Shown in pieces: positions 13,830 to 22,742 of a stretch of 22,742 bases of DNA. Position numbers and translations under genes: made by a program. The notes under the pieces are model-generated. The model was given only the letters and a program-made list of their open reading frames with translations. It was not told where the DNA came from and ran no database searches. Position 1 is the stretch's first letter; each line of letters opens with the position of its first letter. This stretch comes from Pseudomonadota bacterium (GTDB lineage: Bacteria; Pseudomonadota; Alphaproteobacteria; Ferrovibrionales; Ferrovibrionaceae): contig JAEYTW010000758.1 in the NCBI GenBank assembly GCA_023433835.1, positions 1 through 22,742 on the forward strand. Direction: 5' to 3'.

Positions 13830-15014
13830 ATGATCGACGTCGAGGAAGGCTTCACCCGCACCCCGCTGATCCTGCGCTTCAAGGATAACCCGAAGTTCGT
13901 CGAGACCTACGGTTTCCATGGCAGCCAGGGGCTGACGATGCTGGAGGGGCAGTTGCTGCACCGGCCCGACCGGCCGTCGCGCACGCTCTACCTGTTCATG
14001 CATCCGTCGACGACGATGAACCTGCTGCCGATGCCGGTGGCGCTGGCCGAGGCGGGCCTGCATGTCCTCTGCGCCGCCAGCCGCTATCCGAAGAACGACA
14101 GCGCGCTGATCATGGAAAAGGTCGCCCTCGACATGGGCGCCTGGGTGCGCTGGGCGCGCGAGCGCGGCGGGTATGAACGCGTGATCCTGGTCGGCTGGTC
14201 GGGCGGCGGCTCGCTCAGCCTGTTCTACCAGGCGCAGGCCGAGAACCCGACGATCACCGATACCCCGGCCGGTGACGCGGTCGACCTGGTGGCGGCCGGG
14301 CTGCCGCGGGCCGACGGCATCGTCTTCATCGCCGCTCACCTGTCGCGCGCCGAGACGCTGACCGAATGGATGGACCCGTCGGTCACCGACGAACTGGTGC
14401 CCGAGACGCGCGACAAGCACCTCGACATCTATGCCGTCGACCCCGAGATGCGCCCGCTGTACGACCCGGCCTTCGTTGCCGAATTCCGCGCGGCGCAGAT
14501 CGCGCGCAACCGGCGCATCACCGCCTGGTGCCAGGATTGGCTGGAGCGGCTGAAGCGCGGCGGGACGGGGGAAGTCGAGCGCGCGTTCGTCGTCCACCGC
14601 ACGATGTGCGATCCGCGCTGGCTCGATCCGGCGCTCGATCCGAACGACCGCAAGCCCGGCACCTGCTATCTCGGCGATCCCCGTGTCGCCAATGCCGGGC
14701 CGGTGGGCCTGGCGCGCTATACCAGCCTGCGGTCGTGGCTGAGCCAGTGGAGCATCGACCTCTCGCGCGCCAAGGGACCGGACAATGCCGCGCGCATCAG
14801 GGACGTGCCGGTGCTGCTGGTCGAGAATTCGGCCGACGACGCGGTGCCGGCCACCCATTGTCCCGCGATCCGGTCGGCGCTGGGTACCAAGGATATGGAA
14901 TACGTCCTGATCAAGGGCGCGACGCACTACTATCTCGGCCAGCCGGCCGAACTGCGGCAATGCATCGACACCGTGATCGGCTGGAGCCGCCGGCGCGGCT
15001 GGCTCGACGCCTAG
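13830..15014 (+). CDS. Alpha/beta hydrolase
   Basis: The 394-residue protein has an alpha/beta-hydrolase core with nucleophile elbow GWSGGG (Ser124, residues 122-127), probable acid Asp337 in ENSADDAVP and His366 in GATHYYLG. A region of about 150 residues (170-320) between the core strands forms a large cap, longer than in ordinary 270-300-residue esterases; it contains conserved-looking WCQDWLERL and HRTMCDPRWLDP segments. There is no signal peptide, so it is cytoplasmic. It could hydrolyse an ester, lactone or a C-C bond of a ring-derived intermediate. The ATG at 13830 follows the lyase stop by 11 nt with only GGCAGG as ribosome site; a GTG at 13815 is possible. Its TAG directly abuts the stop of the opposite thioesterase gene. 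Confidence 0.88.
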   Translation: MIDVEEGFTRTPLILRFKDNPKFVETYGFHGSQGLTMLEGQLLHRPDRPSRTLYLFMHPSTTMNLLPMPVALAEAGLHVLCAASRYPKNDSALIMEKVALDMGAWVRWARERGGYERVILVGWSGGGSLSLFYQAQAENPTITDTPAGDAVDLVAAGLPRADGIVFIAAHLSRAETLTEWMDPSVTDELVPETRDKHLDIYAVDPEMRPLYDPAFVAEFRAAQIARNRRITAWCQDWLERLKRGGTGEVERAFVVHRTMCDPRWLDPALDPNDRKPGTCYLGDPRVANAGPVGLARYTSLRSWLSQWSIDLSRAKGPDNAARIRDVPVLLVENSADDAVPATHCPAIRSALGTKDMEYVLIKGATHYYLGQPAELRQCIDTVIGWSRRRGWLDA

Positions 15015-15419
15015 CTAGGCCAGCGCCGCGCGAAAGCCGTCCGGGATCGTGCCGGCCTTGAACCCGCCATCGGGACCGGCGACGACCCAGGCGCGTACCT
15101 CGTGGCCTTCGACCACGACGAGATCGTCGCGCCGCACGGTGTAGTGCATGCGGAAGCTGCGCGTGCTCCACGAGGCGATCTCGGCCGTGACGCGCAGGCG
15201 ATCGTCGTAGCGCGCCGGGGCGCGGTAGCGCGCGCCGGTGTCGACCAGCGGCGTGCCCAGTGCTCCGAACCGCTCGCGGATCCGGCGCTGGCCGGCATCG
15301 CGGCTGCCCAGGAAGGCATGGAAAGTGGTGTCAAACCAATAATAGTAGTTCGGATAATAGACGATTCCCATTTCGTCGCAGTCGCCCCAGGCGACGCTGA
15401 CGTCGAAATCAAAGCTCAT
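15015..15419 (-). CDS. Acyl-CoA thioesterase, 4-hydroxybenzoyl-CoA thioesterase type
   Basis: The 134-residue hot-dog-fold thioesterase has N-terminal WGDCDEMGIVYYPNYYYWFD (11-30). This closely matches the Pseudomonas 4-hydroxybenzoyl-CoA thioesterase segment around catalytic Asp17, equivalent to Asp15 here. The GTPLVDTGARYRAPARYDD stretch also follows that enzyme. It would release free acid and CoA from an acyl- or aroyl-CoA. Length is typical. It is the last gene of the right-hand minus-strand operon, 65 nt after the ligase-crotonase fusion, with no obvious promoter between. Similarity to the aroyl-CoA type is family knowledge; the actual substrate here is unknown. Confidence 0.92.
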   Translation of the reverse strand: MSFDFDVSVAWGDCDEMGIVYYPNYYYWFDTTFHAFLGSRDAGQRRIRERFGALGTPLVDTGARYRAPARYDDRLRVTAEIASWSTRSFRMHYTVRRDDLVVVEGHEVRAWVVAGPDGGFKAGTIPDGFRAALA

Positions 15420-15484
15420 GCCGGCCTCGCAACACCAGATCCTGTCTACCGATAGTGCAGGGGCGGGCGGTGATCGGCAATTAT

Positions 15485-18066
15485 TCAGTCGAAGCGCGGC
15501 TGGCGTTTCTCGCGAAAGGCGGCAAGGCCTTCGGCGAGATCGTCGCCATCCACGTGATCGGCGAAACGGTCGAGCTCGCCCTGCAAGCGCTGGTCGCGCG
15601 GCGCAGTGCTGGTGATCAGTGCCTTGATATGCCGTACCACCTCGGGGCTCGAGCGGCAGATTTCACGCGCCAGCTGCCGGGCGCGGTCCATCAAGGCGTC
15701 GGCCGGCACCACGTCGTTGACCAGGCCCCAGCCCTGCAGCGTCTCGGCGGTGACGAGCTTGGCGGTATAGAGCAACTCGCGGGCGCGGGATGGCGGCAGC
15801 CGCTCCATCAGCCGCACGGTCGAACCGCCGGCCGGCACCACGCCATAGCGGGCATGGCCGTCGCCGATCCTGGCGCCCGCGGCCGCCACGATCAGATCGC
15901 AGGCCAGCATCAGCTCGATGCCGCCGGCGACCGTCGCGCCGTTGATTGCCGCGATCACCGGCACGGGCAGGTTGGCCAGGCGGGTGATGACGTGCTGGTT
16001 GTAGGTCAGGTCGCGCAGCAGCAGGTTCTTGTCGGCCTGCAGCGCCGCCTCGAACTCGATCAGGTCGCCGCCGGCCGAGAAGGCGCGGCCCGCCCCGGTG
16101 ACGATGACCACACGCAAGCCGGCCATCTGCTCCAACGTGGCGAGATGGGCGTCGAGGGCATGCATCAGCTCGCGCGACGCGGCGTTCAGCTGGTCGGGGC
16201 GGTTCAGGGTCAGGGTGGCGATGCCATCGTCGATCCGGAGCGTCACGGCATCGGCGCGCGCGATCGAATAGGCCTGCGGCAAGGGCTGCAATGCCTCGGC
16301 CAGCGCGCGGACCTGGTCATCGGTCGCGGTCGCCAGCCTCACGTCGACGACGACCCGCTTCTGCGCATCGGTCGCCACGGCGATTTCGGCCGTCGCGCCC
16401 GGCCCGCAGGCCCTGATGATCTCGATCCGCACCTTTTCCTCGATGGCGAGATCGCGTAGGCCCGGCTTGAAGATCTTGCCGACCGCGGTGACCGGCAGCG
16501 CGTCGATCAGCATGATGCTGCGCGGCCGGGCCGGCGGCTCGTGGATATGGGCTTCGACGTAGTGCCGCAACGCGTCGAGGTCGATGATCATGCCGGGCTG
16601 GGGCACGACGAACAGGGCCGGCACCTCGCCGGCATGCTGGTCGGGCATGCCGACCGCGGCGCTGATCTGCACGCCCGGAAACTGGTTGGCGACATCCTCG
16701 ATGGCCGCGGGGTCGATATTGTGGCCGCTGCGCACGATCAGGTCCTTCTCGCGGCCGGTCAGCACCAGCCGCTGGTCCTCGGTCAGATAGCCGATATCGC
16801 CCGTCGTCAGCCAGCCGTCGTCGCCCAGCGTGCCGATATTGTGGGCCGGATCGACATAGCCGGGAAAGACCTGCGGGCCGCGCACCTGGACCACGCCGCT
16901 TTCCCCGGCCGCGCAGAAATGCCGGTCCTGGTCGAGCGAGACGATGCGGGTCTCGGCATAGGGCGCGCGGAAGCCGACGCTGCCGGCCAAGGGTTCGCCG
17001 CGGCCGGGGTTGAAGGCGATGGCGGCCGCCGTCTCGGTCATGCCGTAGGTCTCGAAGAGGCGGATGCCGGTCACCGCCTCGAAGCGCTGGCCGACCGCCG
17101 GCGGCAGGACCGCGCCGCCGGTGCCGGCCATGCGCACCGACGCGATGTCGGTGCCGGGCACCCAGGCGTTGGCGATCGCCGCGATCGAGGTCGGCACACC
17201 GGTGACGACGGTGGCGCGATAGCGCTCGACGATTTCCCAGTACCGCTGGATGACGGCGGCCGGCCGCAGGCCGTAGGGCGAGGGCACCACGACATGGCCG
17301 CCGGCAGCCAGCACCGCCAGGCCGGTGGTGATGGTGCCGCCGACATGGAAGAACGGGAAACCGTTGATGACGACGTCGCGCTCGTCATACCCGTAGACTT
17401 GGCCGAACCCGAAGGCGGCATGGATCTGGTTGCCATGCGTCAGCTGTACCAGCTTGGGGCGGCCGGTGGTGCCGCCGGTATGGAACAGGGCGCAGACGGT
17501 GTCGCGGTCGGTGGCAGCCGCGAAGTCGAGGGCGTCGCCGCGATGGGCGGCCAGCGCCTCCTCGAGGCCCCCGCCCATCACCAGCACGTGGCGCAGGGTC
17601 GGCACCTGATCCAACGCCCCCTGCGCCTTGGCCCAGCAGGCTTCGTCGAGGCGGCGATCGGCCACCACCAGAATCTCGGCCCGTTGCGCATTGAGCAGGT
17701 CGAAGATCGCCTCGCGCGTCAGCAGGTGGTTCAGCGTGCCGGCGATGCCGGCGATCTGGGCGCCGAGCAACGTCGCGGGCAGGGCCGGCAGCGTCGGGGC
17801 GAGGAACGCGACGCTGCCGCCGCCGGGTCTGATCCCCAGGCCATGGAACAGGTTCGCCGCCCGGGTGATCTCGGCCAGCAGGTCGCGATGGGTCAGCGTG
17901 GCCTCGCTCTCGCCGCCCAGCACGGTCAGGGCGGGGCGGTCGCCCGCCGTCGCCAGGAACAGGTCGTAGAGATTGCGGGCGGTGACCACCTCGTCATAGG
18001 GCAGCGCCTCGATCGCCGCGACATCCGCGATGGTGCGCACGGTCCGGATCGGCCTCGTCGTCCGCA

Positions 18067-18067
<1 letters not shown>
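15485..18067 (-). CDS. Acyl-CoA ligase / crotonase fusion protein
   Basis: The 860-residue protein has two enzyme domains. Residues about 28-545 are an AMP-forming ligase with P-loop HTGGTTGRPK (196-205), YGMTE (341-345), TGD (422-424), hinge GREKDLIVRSGHN, and Lys531 in TAVGK. After a linker of about 60 residues, 608-860 are a crotonase with oxyanion segments AFSAGGDL (662-669) and INGATVAGG (708-716). Glu718 matches hydratase Glu144; the Glu164 position is His738. It could activate an acid and process the CoA ester on one chain. The reading frame is continuous, with no stop or shift between domains. Its ATG shares one base with the ABC ATPase stop (TGATG, 18065-18069), so it is coupled to an importer. 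Confidence 0.93.
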
Positions 18068-19559
<1,492 letters not shown>

Positions 19560-19563
<4 letters not shown>

Positions 19564-20591
19564 GACGATGCCTCCAGCGCCACGACGACGTCGTCGCCGC
19601 GTGCCGCCGCGTAAACCGTGCCGCCGAGTTCGACGGCGCTGGTGATGCCGTGGGTGCGGCCGTCGGCCCGGCTGTGCAGGCTCGACACCGGCTGGAAATT
19701 GCGATCGAGCCGGACGGCCAGCCCGATCGACAGGCTGGGTGCCCAGGGCTTCAGCAGGCCGAGATGCTTGACCCCGCCGCCCTGCAGCGGTTCGTAGAAA
19801 CTGCGGCCGGACCGCAATTTCGGCGCGATCCAGTAGGGTTTGGGTACCTCGGCGATCATCCGCCTGACATAGGCAGGTTCGCGCAGCACGAATTCGACGA
19901 GCTGGCTGCGTGGCGCGAAGATTGCCAGCCAGTAATGGTCGCCGGCCCGCGACAGCCGGCCGGGATAGCCGGGCAGGTCGCCGTGGAGCACCTGTCGGCG
20001 GCCCGGGCTGGCCGGGTCGATCCGCACCAGCCGATGCTTCCAGGCCTCGGCGAAGACCAGCCCGCCGCCATCGTCCAGCGCCAGGCCCGCAGGCCATGCC
20101 AGCCCCGAGGCCAGCCGCGTGGCGCGCTCGCTGGCAAGGTCGATCTGCCACAGGCTGCCGCTCGCCTGGCGATGCAGCAGATCGAGCTGCCAATCGTCGG
20201 GCTGATGGCGGGTCGAGCCGCAGGCGACATAGAGCATGGTGGCCGTGGCGGCCATGGCGGTGATGCAGCCGCCCTCGATGTGGTAGCTGCGCCCGCCATG
20301 CCGGATCTCGCCGCCGGCGAGCGCGATCGCCCCGCCGTCGATGCAGGTGATGCGGGCCTCGGCCCGCAGCCGGCGTTGCCACCGGCCTTCGGCATCGAAG
20401 GCGTACAGGCTGTCCCCGGCGGCTGCGAGCAGCTGGCCGCCGCTCACCGCGAGGCAGTCGACATCGTCGAGGCGATGACGCGATGCCGCATCGTCGAGAG
20501 CGCGGTTGGGCCGCAGCGCGCCGTCGAGCGGCGGCACGGTGACCGCGGCCTCGCCGCGGCCGAGGAAGCTGTCGATCGCGCGGAGGATCAT
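19560..20591 (-). CDS. Stand-alone strictosidine-synthase/SMP-30-like beta-propeller protein, metal site degenerate
   Basis: The 343-residue cytoplasmic protein (no signal peptide) is related to the propeller domain fused to the permease encoded just upstream. Shared landmarks are GLxxx-FAE-W (about 169-184 here), GDLPGYP (204-210) and a long C-terminal blade region ending in a VYAAARGDDVV strand. The metal-ligand positions kept in the fused domain are lost: Ala168 replaces the Asn of FPNG, and Gly211 replaces the Asp of GYPD. It is therefore probably not a metal-dependent lactonase, and could be a binding or regulatory partner. Both gene ends overlap neighbours by 4 nt (20588-20591 and 19560-19563), so it is made with the importer. 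Function otherwise unknown. Confidence 0.82.
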
Positions 20592-22702
20592 GACTGCCCC
20601 CAATAGGAACGCTGGCCGCTCCAGCTCGCATCGAAACCGTCGAGCTTCAGCCGGCCGATGCGGTTGTTGAGCAGGCCGCCGATATAGAGATGGCCCTTGT
20701 GTTCGCGCATCGAGGTGATCATCGGATGGTTCTCGCCGCCCAGGTCCCAGAGCACGTCGAGGATGTTGCCCCGTTCGTCGAAGCGGACGACGCAGCCCGA
20801 ATTGATGTTCGGATAGAGCCACTCGTCCGGCGCGATCCGGCGGGCCATGCGCTTGCGGAAGCCCGGCATCTTGAGCGCGAGATCCAGCGAGGGCGTGCGC
20901 ATGCCGACCAGCGCCAGCCAGTAGCTGCCGTCCGATGCCCGGTTGATGTTATCGGGATAGCCCGGCAGGTCGCCGATGACCAACTCGACCTGTCCCGACT
21001 TCGGCCCGGCGAAATAGTAGCGGCTGACGCGGCAGCCCCAGGTCTCGGCGAACAGAAACGACTGGCCGTCGCCGGTCATGCAGATGCCGTTGGGGAACAT
21101 CAGGTTCTTCAGGACCGTGCGGGTGGTGCGGGTGGCGGGGTCGTAGCAGACGATGCGCCCGTTGCCGCGCGCCTCCAGGCAGTCGACCGGCCATTCGTGC
21201 ATTTCGTAGCGGATCGTCGCCTCGCTGAAGAACACGCGGCCGTCGGGCGCGATGTCGAGGTCGTCGGCCAGCCGCAGCCGCGAATCGTCCGTCACCGAGA
21301 ACCAGGACCGGTTGGTCTCGTCGGTCAGCTTCTCGATCGCCCGGTCCCTGGTGATGCGATAGAGACCCATGCCGCCGATGCAGCAGAGCAGGTTGCCCTG
21401 TCTGTCGAAGGCGAGGCCGAGCGGCCGGCCGCCGACATGGGCATAGACTTCCCAGCGCTGGTAGTCGGGCGCGAAGAAGCGGATGATGTCGCCGGTGCGG
21501 TTGCCGGTATAGATATGGTCGTCGTCGTCGAGGATGACATCCTCCGGCCCGTCGATCTCGTTCAGCCCGATCAGTTCGACGGCGCGCAATTTGTCGTTCA
21601 GGGCATAGGGCGACGAGCCGTCGGTGCCCGGGGCCGGCGGCAGGGCGGCGAAGACCGGCGAGACATAGACCTTCGACAGCACCTTGTGGCGGTTCTTCAG
21701 CCAGCGCACGTCGATCGCGACGGCGCCGAGCAGCACGAGGCCGAGCAGCAGCGAATTGGCGCCCGAGGTGACGCCCAGCCGCACCAGGCTGTTGACCATG
21801 ATCATCACGATGATCGACCCGATGATCGCCTTGGCGGCCGAGCCGCGCCCGCCGCCGAGCGAGTTGCCGCCGAGCACCGCGGCGGTCAGGGCCGCGACCT
21901 CGAGCCCGATGCCGGTATCGGCGCCGGCCCCGCCGAGGCGCGAGGCGAACAGGGCGCCGGCCAGCGCCGCCAGCGTGCCGGACACGACATAGGTCAGGCA
22001 GATCACCCGGCGCACCGGGATGCCGACGTTGTGGGCCGAGCGGCGCGACCCGCCGGTGGCCAGCACATGCCAGCCGATGCGCGAGCGGCTGAGGATCAGA
22101 TGCGCGGCGATGGCGATGACCAGGGTGACGGCGACGCTGAACGGCAGGCCGGCGATCGAGCCCTCGCCGAAGAAGAACCAGACATCGGAATCGACGAAGG
22201 CCGCGGCGATCGCCACCGAATATTTCAGCAGCAGCATGTCGACCACGGCGCGCACGATGATCAGCGTGACCAGCGTGGTCAGGAAGGCGCGCAAGCGCAG
22301 ATAGCCGACCAGCAGGCCGTTGATCAGGCCGACCGCGGCGCCGCAGGCAAGGGTCGCCGGCACCACGGCGGCGACCGGCCATTCGGCGACGTTGAGCAGG
22401 GCCAGCGCCACGATATTGCCGAGCGCGAAGGTCGACCCGACGCTCAGGTCGATGCCGCCCGCAACCATCACGATCATCAGGGCCAGCACCAGCAGGCTGA
22501 ACTCGCCCCATTGCCGAGCCAGGTTGCCGACGTTGCCGGCGCTGAAGAAATCGGGAATCAGCGCGCCGAAGGTGGCGATCACCGCGATCAGGATGGCCAC
22601 CGGAATGGCGTTGTCGATCCAGCGCTTGGCGAGGATTTCGCCGAGGAGATGATCGGGCACGACGCGATAGCGCCAGTACGCAACCGTATCTGACAGGGAC
22701 AT
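20588..22702 (-). CDS. ABC permease (RbsC-like) fused to a strictosidine-synthase/SMP-30-like beta-propeller
   Basis: The 704-residue protein has an N-terminal BPD_transp_2-type permease (about 30-335) with AGGIDLSVGS (81-90) and AALTAAVLGGNSLGGGRGS (270-288), both diagnostic of ribose-type permeases. A basic segment (RWLKNRHKVLSK, 333-344) and a Pro-rich linker lead to a beta-propeller (about 365-700). Its blades include GPEDVILD (385-392), GRPLGLAFD, ADDLDIAPDGRVFFSE, FPNGI (536-540) and GDLPGYPDN (577-585). Glu387, Asn538 and Asp584 fit the metal triad of SMP-30-type lactonases. By the positive-inside rule the propeller is probably cytoplasmic, placed to bind or hydrolyse the imported solute. 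The frame is uninterrupted across the junction. It is the first complete gene of the operon in the window; upstream partners lie outside. Confidence 0.92.
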   Translation of the reverse strand: MSLSDTVAYWRYRVVPDHLLGEILAKRWIDNAIPVAILIAVIATFGALIPDFFSAGNVGNLARQWGEFSLLVLALMIVMVAGGIDLSVGSTFALGNIVALALLNVAEWPVAAVVPATLACGAAVGLINGLLVGYLRLRAFLTTLVTLIIVRAVVDMLLLKYSVAIAAAFVDSDVWFFFGEGSIAGLPFSVAVTLVIAIAAHLILSRSRIGWHVLATGGSRRSAHNVGIPVRRVICLTYVVSGTLAALAGALFASRLGGAGADTGIGLEVAALTAAVLGGNSLGGGRGSAAKAIIGSIIVMIMVNSLVRLGVTSGANSLLLGLVLLGAVAIDVRWLKNRHKVLSKVYVSPVFAALPPAPGTDGSSPYALNDKLRAVELIGLNEIDGPEDVILDDDDHIYTGNRTGDIIRFFAPDYQRWEVYAHVGGRPLGLAFDRQGNLLCCIGGMGLYRITRDRAIEKLTDETNRSWFSVTDDSRLRLADDLDIAPDGRVFFSEATIRYEMHEWPVDCLEARGNGRIVCYDPATRTTRTVLKNLMFPNGICMTGDGQSFLFAETWGCRVSRYYFAGPKSGQVELVIGDLPGYPDNINRASDGSYWLALVGMRTPSLDLALKMPGFRKRMARRIAPDEWLYPNINSGCVVRFDERGNILDVLWDLGGENHPMITSMREHKGHLYIGGLLNNRIGRLKLDGFDASWSGQRSYWGQS

Positions 22703-22742
22703 GATGCCTTGCTCTGTTCGCCTTGGGGGACCGGCGCGGGAG

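Noticed and set aside
15420..15484. Possible separate promoter for the thioesterase gene
   Set aside because: No -35/-10 pair, operator match or terminator was seen in the 65 nt; co-transcription with the fusion gene is simpler.
20690..22693. 667-residue plus-strand open frame opposite the permease-propeller gene
   Set aside because: Gln/His/Asp/Gly-rich shadow typical of GC-rich DNA; no ribosome site or domain, while the minus strand encodes two clear domains.
22703..22742. Possible promoter or upstream gene end before the permease fusion
   Set aside because: Only 40 nt are available, with no stop codon overlap, clear hexamers or coding signal; nothing can be called.

Overview
The window is GC-rich DNA with dense, overlapping, CoA-centred catabolic genes. 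Codon use and gene families (Liv-type and Rbs-type ABC importers, FCD-type GntR regulator, NIPSNAP, strictosidine-synthase-like propellers) suggest a soil or freshwater alphaproteobacterium. The species cannot be fixed from this sequence. No tRNA, rRNA, CRISPR array, transposase or phage gene was seen.

Layout. (1) 2-541 (+) is the 3' end of a repetitive Asp/Arg/Gly protein closed by a strong intrinsic terminator (565-596). (2) 7562 down to 621 (-) is a seven-gene catabolic operon: SDR dehydrogenase, GntR/FCD regulator, crotonase, AMP-forming acyl-CoA ligase, YcaC-like isochorismatase-fold protein, and two overlapping acyl-CoA dehydrogenase genes that look like the two halves of one heteromeric enzyme. 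(3) 7563-7767 is a divergent control region. (4) 7768-15014 (+) holds a NIPSNAP protein, a complete Liv-type importer (livK-H-M-G-F), an isocitrate lyase/PEP mutase-superfamily lyase and an alpha/beta hydrolase. (5) 22702 down to 15015 (-) is a second operon: a sugar-type ABC permease fused to a beta-propeller, a second stand-alone propeller, a double ATPase, an acyl-CoA ligase fused to a crotonase, and a 4-hydroxybenzoyl-CoA-type thioesterase. Its first four genes overlap by 4, 4 and 1 nt. The substrate-binding protein, and any further permease, would lie beyond the right edge.

How it may work together (inference). Two importers of different classes flank enzymes for CoA activation, dehydrogenation, crotonase chemistry, alcohol oxidation, hydrolysis, C-C lyase cleavage and CoA release. 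This looks like uptake and degradation of carboxylic acids, perhaps alicyclic or aromatic. The substrate cannot be read from the sequence.

Most notable observations: the permease-propeller fusion, whose propeller keeps a putative metal triad while its neighbour's has lost it; the ligase-crotonase fusion; a two-site operator module (sites exactly 52 bp apart) present both in the divergent control region and upstream of livK; and the complementary active-site losses in the paired acyl-CoA dehydrogenases.
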